A model generated the notes under the pieces. That model saw only the letters and a program-made list of their open reading frames with translations. It had not been told where the DNA came from and searched no databases. From assembly GCF_030848565.1 (NCBI RefSeq), contig NZ_JAVDDV010000017.1, forward strand, positions 1-64,000: a stretch of DNA of 64,000 nt, read 5' to 3'. Source of the DNA: Natronolimnohabitans sp. A-GB9 (GTDB lineage: Archaea > Halobacteriota > Halobacteria > Halobacteriales > Natrialbaceae). Below, piece after piece: positions 42,161-48,792 of the stretch. The first letter of the stretch is position 1; each line of letters begins with the position of its first letter. The translations under genes were made by a program, and so were the position numbers.

Positions 42161-42245
42161 TCATACAGTCTACTGTCGTCACGTCCCGCCGATCACCAGG
42201 ACGGGGTCGGCGATCTGCGGTCACTCGGTACAGCAGTCCGTATCA
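42161..42245. repeat. Dispersed palindromic repeat A, copy A7
   Basis: Ends TCATACAGTCTACTGTCGTC and GGTACAGCAGTCCGTATCA with inner CCGCCGATCACCAGGACGGG-GTCGGCGATCTGCGG. It sits about 50 bases upstream of the thiolase start. Confidence 0.72.
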
Positions 42246-42310
42246 CCCGACGTACAGGGATGAAAATTCGACCGGTTACGGTGGGCAGCCGTGTTCGTCG
42301 AGGTCGTGTG

Positions 42311-42351
42311 TCAACTGCCACGGGCGCGGTGGCCCGTGGCTTGTCAGTTGA
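42311..42351. other. Strong hairpin of unknown role
   Basis: GCCACGGGC (42317-42325) and GCCCGTGGC (42332-42340) form a perfect 9-bp stem with a GCGGTG loop; TCAACTG and CAGTTGA flank it as a second pair of arms. The stem resembles CCACGGG-type hairpins at the ends of some haloarchaeal IS200/IS605-group elements (from memory). No transposase gene is near. Confidence 0.55.
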
Positions 42352-42499
42352 ATGGTTGTTTCGATGGTAGTGATAGTAATTACACGACAGATATTGTTAC
42401 TAGGAAGTAAATAACTAGAACTAGTCTATAAATTCCAGGAATAGGCGGAAAGTATTTATGGGTTCGATAATCAGGTTTCAACGATAGTCACGATTACGA

Positions 42500-42664
42500 A
42501 TGACAATACTGGAGAAACTATCCGACTGGGTTTCCGGCGCTCGTAGTGAGACGTCTGGAGCACGGGTTCACCACGAGTGTCGCCGCTGTGGGACGACGGT
42601 CTCGGGGGCCGAGACGACCTGTCCGTCCTGTGGATCGTGCGACATCGTGACAATTTCCCTCTGA
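42500..42664 (+). CDS. Small zinc-ribbon protein, 54 aa
   Basis: The short frame reads MTILEKLSDWVSGARSETSG and then a ribbon HHECRRCGTTVSGAETTCPS-CGSCDIVTISL with two CxxC pairs. It parallels the protein at 23874 (ECRNCGTTVSADTTRCPACEG, then DIV). Similarity of both ribbons and N-terminal amphipathic helices indicates paralogs. GTATTTATGGG lies about 45 bases upstream as a weak TATA. Role unknown. Confidence 0.7.
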   Translation: MTILEKLSDWVSGARSETSGARVHHECRRCGTTVSGAETTCPSCGSCDIVTISL

Positions 42665-42946
42665 TATCTCGTGGACTCGGTTGCAGTGTGACTGTTGACG
42701 GAGTATCCGCCGTGTGGACTCTGTCCGTCAGCACCGACATACCGCGACCGGCTGTGAGTTGCTCGTCAGTTGATTCCACTGCTGTCCTATACGACTCCGC
42801 TTTACACACGCGGGCGTTAGAAAATCACTAGTTTGGTGAGTCGTGTCTCTCGTCGACTCGCCGAGGTGACGGTCACGAACGTATCGGCACACGCGATATC
42901 CGAGAACCGGTGGATCACGCGGCCGTTCTCGGTTCTCTACCGTCGG
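42665..42946. other. Intergenic, no gene seen
   Basis: About 280 bases with a solo repeat-like TGTGGACTCTGTCCGTCAGC at 42713-42732 that resembles the A10 end, and an AT-rich patch near 42820. Open frames have no recognisable content. Confidence 0.35.
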
Positions 42947-43294
42947 TCAGTCGCGTGTCTGTCCGGTGTCGCCGGCGAGTCGCTGGGCGTTCGGTCCGAA
43001 CTCGGCCTCGAGTAGGTCCGGGACGTCCTCGGGTCGGACATCGGAGAACCACTCGTTTCGGGGCTGGATCGTGATCGCGGTACCACCCTCGCTACAGAGG
43101 GCGAGACAGTCGGTCGTCGAGACGCCGATCGGCGACCAGAAGGCGTTACGCTCCCGGAGCCAGGATTTGACGGCGTCGACGGTCTCGTCCGCACCAGCGT
43201 CGCCACAGCAGGCGTACTCTGAGTCGCGGTCGTTCGTACAGACGAAGACGTGGGCCGCGAGTCGATCGCGCTGTTGTTCGGTTCGTCGTTTCAT
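42947..43294 (-). CDS. Thioredoxin-like [2Fe-2S] ferredoxin
   Basis: The 115-residue protein matches thioredoxin-fold [2Fe-2S] ferredoxins: AAHVFVCTNDRDSEYACCGD with the first cysteines, then GVSTTDCLALCSEGGTAITI with the last two ligands, and WFSDVRPEDVPDLLEAEFG. Such proteins carry electrons or act in cobalamin/tetrapyrrole metabolism. It stands alone, so its partner is unknown. Start ATG 43294. Confidence 0.88.
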   Translation of the reverse strand: MKRRTEQQRDRLAAHVFVCTNDRDSEYACCGDAGADETVDAVKSWLRERNAFWSPIGVSTTDCLALCSEGGTAITIQPRNEWFSDVRPEDVPDLLEAEFGPNAQRLAGDTGQTRD

Positions 43295-43674
43295 CTGCGT
43301 CAGGGGCTCGCGAGGAGTTCGTCGTGTGTCTCAGCAGTTTCGACGGTTTCGTTCGTCGCCATAAACTCTACTTTTTCTACTGAAAATTAGATTGTAAACG
43401 TTGTGGTCTGTGTCGACTCATGGCCCGATTCTGCCGCCTCTCGCCATAATCCCGATGGTGCTCCCCCGTAATCGAGGTCCGGTATTGAACGTGTGTTTCG
43501 ACTATTGCCGAAAACTAAAACGTATACAAAGATACATGAATGCGAGACGGCAATTTATCGATCCTACGGGCTAACTGGCGGATAACGAAATAGTTTTCCT
43601 ACGGGTAACGCTTGGGTCGACTAACGAGAAGTGAGTCATGAGTAGTAAACAACGGTCACCTGGAGGGGGAGACC
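43295..43674. other. Upstream region of the Mnh operon
   Basis: The 380 bases hold AT-richer blocks (about 43370-43400, 43500-43560, ACTAAAACGTATACAAAGA) that should contain the ferredoxin promoter and the Mnh operon promoter. A frame beginning MSSKQRSPGGGDRGG (43638-43685) ends after 15 residues. No repeat A or B copy is seen. Confidence 0.4.
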
Positions 43675-43851
43675 GTGGCGGTTGATCGACCGCTCGCACC
43701 GCTGCTGGACGACGGTCGCGTCCAGCAGTCGGTTCGGGCCGCCGCCGCGGACACGCTCGAGTCGTGTGACGTGCTCGACCGGCGATCAGCAGTCATACGG
43801 CTCGCAGAACCCGTTCTGTGTGCCACACCGAACCGGAGGTGGCCGAGATGA
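43675..43851 (+). CDS. Possible small leader gene of the Mnh operon
   Basis: A GTG at 43675 follows a strong Shine-Dalgarno-like GGAGGGGGA (43662-43670) and opens 58 codons (MAVDRPLAPLLDDGRVQQSV-RAAAADTLESCDVLDRRSAV...) with good third-position GC. Its TGA overlaps the mnhE ATG as ATGA, like the other junctions of this operon. No homolog is recognised, and the predicted product is a simple amphipathic helix; it could be a decayed gene or chance. Confidence 0.35.
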   Translation: MAVDRPLAPLLDDGRVQQSVRAAAADTLESCDVLDRRSAVIRLAEPVLCATPNRRWPR

Positions 43852-44930
43852 GCGACCGTGGCGGGATCCTCGTTCCGGTCGCACCGTCGTCGACGCTCGA
43901 GGAGACGGTGTCGTACGCCGTCGACGTCGCGCGGGAGACCGACGGCGGTATTCATCTCGTCCGGACCGTTCCGGGCCACCACGTCGACAGGGGCACACTC
44001 GAAACCGACGAACGGGTCCTAGAGCGGGCCGAACGCCGCGCTCGAGAGGCTGCACCGGATGAGTTTCCGGTGACGTCGGCACTGCTCGGGGCAGACCAGT
44101 ATATCGCCGGCCCAGCCGAGCACGTCGAACTGTTTCTCGAGTACGCCTATCGGCACGCGCTGGATCGAATCGTCGTCGATCCGGATTACTCGATCGATGC
44201 GACGGCACCGACACTGCAGTCACTCGAGTCACTGCTAGACGACGCGGCTATCGAGTACGAACGGGCGCCGGTCGCGGAACCGAGCGTGCGGCCGACGTGG
44301 GACGAACTGGTCCGTGGTGGCGTGGTCGGTATCGTCGCCTTCGGCTTCTACCTCGCACTCGGCGGAACGGTCTACGGACTGCTCGATCCCTTCGTGCTCG
44401 GCTCGGCCGTGGTCACCGCGCTCATCGCCGCGGGGCTGTTGCGAAACGTCGCGTTCGAGACGACACCGACTGCCGGCCCGCTTCTTTCGACGATCGGGCG
44501 CGGCATCGTGTTCGTTCCGTACCTGCTGTGGGAGATCACGAAGGCGAACGTCCTGTTTGCCTACGTCGTGTTACACCCGAAACTCCCGATCGATCCGCGA
44601 TTGGATCGCGTCGACGCCGCCGTCGGTAGCGGCATGTCGGTGACGGCGTTTGCAAACAGCATCACGCTGACGCCGGGGACGCTGACCGTCGACGCCGACG
44701 GTCATTGCCTGCTCGTTCACTCGCTCAACGCGAGCGCACAGGAGGACCTCTTCGACGGCGTCCACGAACGCGCCGTCCGGTACCTTTTCTATGGCCGCGA
44801 GGGCCTCGAGTTACCGGGACCAGCCGAACGAGGCGACGCCAGTCCCATCATCGGCCCGGACGCTCCGGAGTCCGAGGACGGCGGCGCCGTCGCCGCCGAA
44901 CCGTCTACGGGAGGTGATGACGATGAGTGA
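43848..44930 (+). CDS. mnhE: Cation/proton antiporter subunit E fused to an N-terminal UspA-like domain
   Basis: Residues 1-150 (GGILVPVAPSSTLEETVSYA, LDRIVVDPDYS) form a UspA-type nucleotide-binding-like domain. After a short linker come two or three membrane helices (GVVGIVAFGFYLALGGTVYG, PFVLGSAVVTALIAAGLLRN) and the MnhE core (IGRGIVFVPYLLWEITKANV...VVLHPKLPIDPRLDRVD; NSITLTPGTLTVDADGHCLL), then an acidic tail. MnhE is a peripheral part of the Mrp Na+(K+)/H+ antiporter. The N-terminal addition could sense ATP or stress. ATG 43848 follows GGAGGTGGCC. Confidence 0.9.
   Translation: MSDRGGILVPVAPSSTLEETVSYAVDVARETDGGIHLVRTVPGHHVDRGTLETDERVLERAERRAREAAPDEFPVTSALLGADQYIAGPAEHVELFLEYAYRHALDRIVVDPDYSIDATAPTLQSLESLLDDAAIEYERAPVAEPSVRPTWDELVRGGVVGIVAFGFYLALGGTVYGLLDPFVLGSAVVTALIAAGLLRNVAFETTPTAGPLLSTIGRGIVFVPYLLWEITKANVLFAYVVLHPKLPIDPRLDRVDAAVGSGMSVTAFANSITLTPGTLTVDADGHCLLVHSLNASAQEDLFDGVHERAVRYLFYGREGLELPGPAERGDASPIIGPDAPESEDGGAVAAEPSTGGDDDE
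44910..44918 (+). promoter_or_regulatory. Shine-Dalgarno site fixing the mnhF start
   Basis: GGAGGTGAT is a near-complete match to the 16S rRNA 3' end and lies 5 bases before ATG 44923. It overlaps the in-frame ATG at 44917, so the start must be 44923. It is inside the end of mnhE, as expected for translational re-initiation in an operon. Confidence 0.7.
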
Positions 44931-45207
44931 ACTCGCAAACACTGCCTTGCTGGCTGGGGCTGCGATCGTCGTGGTCCTTGCAGCGATCGTCCTCTACCGG
45001 GTCGTCGCCGGACCGACGACCCACGATCGCGTCGTTGCCGTCAACGTGATCGGAACGAGTATCGTCATCGTGCTCGCGTTGATCGCTGCCGGTACCGATC
45101 GACCGGAGTATCTCGACATCGCGATCGTCTATTCCCTGCTCAACTTCGTGTTGAGCCTGGTCGTCGGCCGGTTTACGTACAGTAGCGAGGGGGTGGAGTG
45201 GCGATGA
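44923..45207 (+). CDS. mnhF: Cation/proton antiporter subunit F
   Basis: The 94-residue protein has three membrane helices (ALLAGAAIVVVLAAIVLYRV, VNVIGTSIVIVLALIA, IVYSLLNFVLSLVVGRF) and the MnhF signature VVAGPTTHDRVVAVNVIG with the conserved AGPT..DR..A. It overlaps mnhE by eight bases and mnhG by ATGA. MrpF is a small structural subunit of the antiporter, with a conserved Asp in DR involved in ion transfer. Confidence 0.93.
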   Translation: MSELANTALLAGAAIVVVLAAIVLYRVVAGPTTHDRVVAVNVIGTSIVIVLALIAAGTDRPEYLDIAIVYSLLNFVLSLVVGRFTYSSEGVEWR

Positions 45208-45530
45208 CACTCGTAACCGCACTCATCGTGCTCCTCGTCGCCCTCGGAGTCTTTTTCACCTTCGTCGCCGCCGTGGGGATGATCCGACTTCCCGACGTCT
45301 ACTCGCGATCGCACGCGGCAACGAAGGCGGACACGCTCGGTGCCGGCTTCGCGATCCTCGCCGTCGCCATCTACTTCGGAACGGTCGGCGAGGTGCTTCG
45401 AGCGGCGCTCTTGCTCGTGTTCATCTACTACACGAATCCGACGGCGGCCCACGCGATCACCCGGGCCGCATACAGCCGCGGTGTCGATGTCTGGACGACT
45501 GACGATAGCTCACAGGAGGGATCACGATGA
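45204..45530 (+). CDS. mnhG: Cation/proton antiporter subunit G
   Basis: The 108-residue protein carries three membrane helices and the MnhG signature VGMIRLPDVYSRSHAATKAD-TLGAGF, the conserved RLPD.Y.R.HA..K..TLG block. The start ATG 45204 overlaps the mnhF stop; a GTG two codons earlier is less likely. It works with E and F as the small-subunit part of the complex. Confidence 0.93.
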   Translation: MTLVTALIVLLVALGVFFTFVAAVGMIRLPDVYSRSHAATKADTLGAGFAILAVAIYFGTVGEVLRAALLLVFIYYTNPTAAHAITRAAYSRGVDVWTTDDSSQEGSR

Positions 45531-46120
45531 TCTGGCTCGAACTCGCACTGATTGCCTTCGTTATCATCGGCGCGTTGTTCGTCGCCTTCGCGAACGACGT
45601 CGTCGGTGCAATCGTTACGTTCGCCGCCCTTACGCTCGGGATCGCGGTGATCTGGGTCCTGCTGGCTGCGCCGGACGTAGCGCTGATCGAGGCTGCTGTC
45701 GGCGCCGGGGTCACCTCGGTGCTGTTTCTCATCGCCGTCGTCCGGACGGTCGGCATGTCCGGCGACGAGGATGAGGATGAGGATGAAGCGGACGGAAGCC
45801 GTCTCCGATCGTTCCGATCCCCGAACGTTCCCGCGATGATGGTCATCGGCGCACTCGCGATTCCGCTCGCCTACACGTTCCTGTCGCTGCCGGAGATCGG
45901 CACGGAGACCGCTCCCGCTGTCGCAGAGACCTACGCGAACGGAGACCAGACGCCGTATGGCTACTACGTCGCGGAGACGCTCGAGGAGACCGGCTTCCCC
46001 AACGCAGTCGTCGCAGTGCTGGTCGTGTATCGTGGACTGGACACGCTCGGTGAACTCATCGTCGCCTTCGCCGCGGCGGTGAGCATCCTCATCGTACTCG
46101 AACGGGAGGATATCCTATGA
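45527..46120 (+). CDS. DUF4040/MbhD-type antiporter subunit (C-terminal part of MnhA as separate gene)
   Basis: The 197-residue protein has five membrane helices. The first half (LIAFVIIGALFVAFANDVVG-AIVTFAALTLGIAVIWVLLA, then APDVALIEAAVGAGVTSVLF) is the MbhD/DUF4040 domain; after an acidic linker (GDEDEDEDEADG) the second half (YVAETLEETGFPNAVVAVLV, RGLDTLGELIVAFAAAVSIL) resembles MbhE. In bacterial MnhA these are fused to the proton-pumping part; here they are separate, as in archaeal and hydrogenase-type systems. Confidence 0.88.
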   Translation: MIWLELALIAFVIIGALFVAFANDVVGAIVTFAALTLGIAVIWVLLAAPDVALIEAAVGAGVTSVLFLIAVVRTVGMSGDEDEDEDEADGSRLRSFRSPNVPAMMVIGALAIPLAYTFLSLPEIGTETAPAVAETYANGDQTPYGYYVAETLEETGFPNAVVAVLVVYRGLDTLGELIVAFAAAVSILIVLEREDIL

Positions 46121-46740
46121 CGGGAGACGACTACGACGCCGACAACGACGTCGAGTCCGACGGGGGACGGAATCCAAACTCCTCCGACGAGATCCACGGC
46201 TACCCCGTCGAGGACGAATCCCACGAGGATCCAGGAGCTGCTGCACACGATACCGCCGAGGACGCAGCGCCGATCGGTCCCGAACAGGGCGCCGATCAGT
46301 TGAAGCAGACGACCGACGTCGTCGAGAGTCCCGTCGTCAAGACGGCCGCGCGGACGATCACGCCGTTCGTCGTCGCGTTCGGGATCTACCTGACGCTGTT
46401 CGGTACCAGCCTCCCCGGTGGCGCGTTCCAGGGTGGTGTGGTGATGGCTACGTCGGTCGTCCTGGTCGCGATGGCATTCGGCTTCGAGCCGACACAGAAG
46501 TGGCTCGACGCACGAGCGCTCGCCGGCCTGTTCCTGCTCGGTGCCGGTATCTTCGGTGGTGTCGCGTTCGGTGCCATCGTGCTCGGTGGCGACGTCCTCG
46601 AGTTGTTCGTCTTCCCGCTGACGGTCGAAGACATGGTCAAACTCGTCGAGGTCGCTATCGCCGCGCTCGTCGCTGGCGTCATCATCGGCCTCATCGTCTG
46701 GCTTGCCTCGGGATTCGAGGACGGAGGTGAATCCATATGA
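46117..46740 (+). CDS. mnhB: Cation/proton antiporter subunit B
   Basis: The 207-residue protein begins with an acidic soluble region of about 75 residues, then four membrane helices of MnhB: VVKTAARTITPFVVAFGIYL, PGGAFQGGVVMATSVVLVAM, GLFLLGAGIFGGVAFGAIVL, LVEVAIAALVAGVIIGLIVW. The LPGGAFQGG block is the subunit B signature (PGGGFQGG). The long acidic extension is unusual compared with the bacterial subunit. Overlaps both neighbours by ATGA. Confidence 0.92.
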   Translation: MTGDDYDADNDVESDGGRNPNSSDEIHGYPVEDESHEDPGAAAHDTAEDAAPIGPEQGADQLKQTTDVVESPVVKTAARTITPFVVAFGIYLTLFGTSLPGGAFQGGVVMATSVVLVAMAFGFEPTQKWLDARALAGLFLLGAGIFGGVAFGAIVLGGDVLELFVFPLTVEDMVKLVEVAIAALVAGVIIGLIVWLASGFEDGGESI

Positions 46741-47123
46741 TCGAAGCCTATCACTACTACTTCACGTCGTTCGCCCTGTTCCTGATCGGGCTGTACATGA
46801 TGATCGACAATCCGAACCTGATCAAGAAGGTAATCGGACTCAATTTCGCCCAGATCGCGGTCTACCTGATGCTCGTCACCATCGGCTACGTCGACGGGGC
46901 TACGCCGCCGATCATCGGTATGGAAGAACCCCATGCGAACCCACTGGTTCACGTGCTCGTGTTGACCGCGATTGTCGTGGGTGTCGCGCTAACGGCGCTG
47001 GCACTGGCGCTGACGATCCGGCTCTACGCCGAGTTCGGCACGTTAGACGCCCGCGAGATCGAGGCGGCGATCGCCGCCGACGATACCACGTCGTCGAACA
47101 ACGGGGGTGGAAGCGATGACTGA
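46737..47123 (+). CDS. mnhC: Cation/proton antiporter subunit C (NuoK-like)
   Basis: The 128-residue protein has three membrane helices with the MnhC/NuoK pattern: FALFLIGLYMMIDNPNLIKK-VIGLNFAQIAVYLMLV, then EEPHANPLVHVLVLTAIVVG-VALTALALALTIRLYAEFG. The ANPLVHVLVLTAIVVG block is the subunit C signature. It overlaps mnhD1 by eight bases. Confidence 0.94.
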   Translation: MIEAYHYYFTSFALFLIGLYMMIDNPNLIKKVIGLNFAQIAVYLMLVTIGYVDGATPPIIGMEEPHANPLVHVLVLTAIVVGVALTALALALTIRLYAEFGTLDAREIEAAIAADDTTSSNNGGGSDD

Positions 47124-48792
47124 GGCCGTTCTCGCGAGTACGACGGAAGTCTCGTCGCTCCGGCCGGCTGCAGTCCTGGTCATCCCGATCCTGGCGATGG
47201 CCCTGATCTTCCTCTCGAAGAGTCGGCCAAACGTCCGTGAGGCGTGGTCGTTGCTCGCGGCCATCTCGATGTTTACCATCGTCGCCAGTATGGTCCCGGA
47301 CGTCCTCGATGGTCGCGTCCACGTGACCGAGTTCGGGATGTTCGTCGAAGGGATCGAACTGGCCCTCCGTGCCGACGCGCTCGGCATGGTGTTCGCACTC
47401 GTCTCGAGTGGCCTCTACGTGGTTACGGCGCTGTACAGCATCGGCTACATGCGCGGTCACCACGAGCCGTATCAGACGCGGTTCTTCGCGATGCTGTGTG
47501 CCAGCGTCGGCGCCGCACTCGGCGTTGCCTTTGCCGCGAACATCTTCGTGTTGCTCGTCTTCTACGAGGTCCTGACGCTTGCGACCTACCCGCTGGTCGC
47601 TCACGACGAGTCGACCGAAGCCCGCGTCTCGGGCTATAAGTACCTCGCGTACGCGCTCTCCGGCGGTCTCGCCGTCTTCGGCGGACTGGTCGCAGTGTTC
47701 TGGCTCGCTGGCGACATCTCCTTTACCCGCGGCGGGATCGAAGGACTCGCGACGCTCGCCGAAGACGATCCGTGGGCCGCACGAGCCGCGTTCGCACTGC
47801 TGGCGGGTGGCTTCGCCGTGAAGGCCGGTGTCATGCCGGTCCACGCCTGGCTACCGAGCGCGATGGTCGCGCCGACGCCCGTCTCGGGACTGCTCCACGC
47901 TGTCGCGGTCGTCAAGGCCGGCGCCTTCGGCGTCGCCCGGACCGTGATCGACGTCTTCGGACCGGAGACGGTCTACGCGATCGGGATGGGAACGCCGCTG
48001 GCGATCCTCGCCGGTGCGACGATCGTCATCTCGAGTCTGTTCGCGCTCCGTCAGGACAACCTCAAGGCCAGACTCGCCTACTCGACGATTGCACAGCTGT
48101 CGTACATCGTCCTCGGGATGGCGCTGCTGTATCCGATGGCGCTGACCGGCGGCTTACTGCACATTCCCGCACACGCGTTCGCGAAGCTTACCCTGTTCCT
48201 CTGTGCCGGTGCGTTGTACGTCCAACTCGACATCAAGTACATCAGCGAGATGCCCGGCGTCGCGAAACGGATGCCGATCACCATGTCGGCGTTCACGATC
48301 GGGAGCTTGAGTATGGCCGGGATCCCGATTCTCGCTGGCTTCGTCAGCAAGTGGCACCTCATCTGGGGTGGTGCCGAGGCCGGCAACCTGCTGGTTGCAG
48401 CCGTGCTCGTCACGTCGGGTGCGCTGAACGTCGCGTACTTCTGGCCGATCATCTACACTGCGTTCTTCGAGACGGCGACGTACCACGGCGAGAAGCCGGT
48501 GCTCGAGAGCCCGTTCGGCGGCACGCCGGCCGAATCCCAGGAGTTCCGTACCGACGGTGGCGACGACCACGACGACGATCACGGTCACGGTCACGGCCAC
48601 GTCGAACTCCCGCCGAGTGACGGCTGGAGCCATCCGGACGGCCGCTTCTCCGAAACGACGCTGCTGATGCTCGTACCACTGATGACGACTGCGACGCTCG
48701 TACTACTGTTCGGAATCGTGCCGGATCACATGGTCTTCTTCGACCTGATCCAGGGAATCGTCGACGGTGCTGGGGAGGTGAGTGCTGAATGA
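47116..48792 (+). CDS. mnhD: Cation/proton antiporter subunit D, first copy
   Basis: The 558-residue protein is a proton-pumping subunit of the NuoL/M/N type with about 14 helices. It shows YEVLTLATYPLVAHDES (Glu in TM5), KAGVMPVHAWLPSAMVAPTPVSGLLHAVAVVKAGAF split as two blocks (conserved Lys, HAWLP), ARLAYSTIAQLSYIVLGMAL, and HAFAKLTLFLCAGALYVQL. A His/Asp-rich cytoplasmic loop near residue 480 (DDHDDDHGHGHGH) is unusual. ATG 47116 follows GGGGGTGG; the upstream GTG is not needed. Confidence 0.93.
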   Translation: MTEAVLASTTEVSSLRPAAVLVIPILAMALIFLSKSRPNVREAWSLLAAISMFTIVASMVPDVLDGRVHVTEFGMFVEGIELALRADALGMVFALVSSGLYVVTALYSIGYMRGHHEPYQTRFFAMLCASVGAALGVAFAANIFVLLVFYEVLTLATYPLVAHDESTEARVSGYKYLAYALSGGLAVFGGLVAVFWLAGDISFTRGGIEGLATLAEDDPWAARAAFALLAGGFAVKAGVMPVHAWLPSAMVAPTPVSGLLHAVAVVKAGAFGVARTVIDVFGPETVYAIGMGTPLAILAGATIVISSLFALRQDNLKARLAYSTIAQLSYIVLGMALLYPMALTGGLLHIPAHAFAKLTLFLCAGALYVQLDIKYISEMPGVAKRMPITMSAFTIGSLSMAGIPILAGFVSKWHLIWGGAEAGNLLVAAVLVTSGALNVAYFWPIIYTAFFETATYHGEKPVLESPFGGTPAESQEFRTDGGDDHDDDHGHGHGHVELPPSDGWSHPDGRFSETTLLMLVPLMTTATLVLLFGIVPDHMVFFDLIQGIVDGAGEVSAE

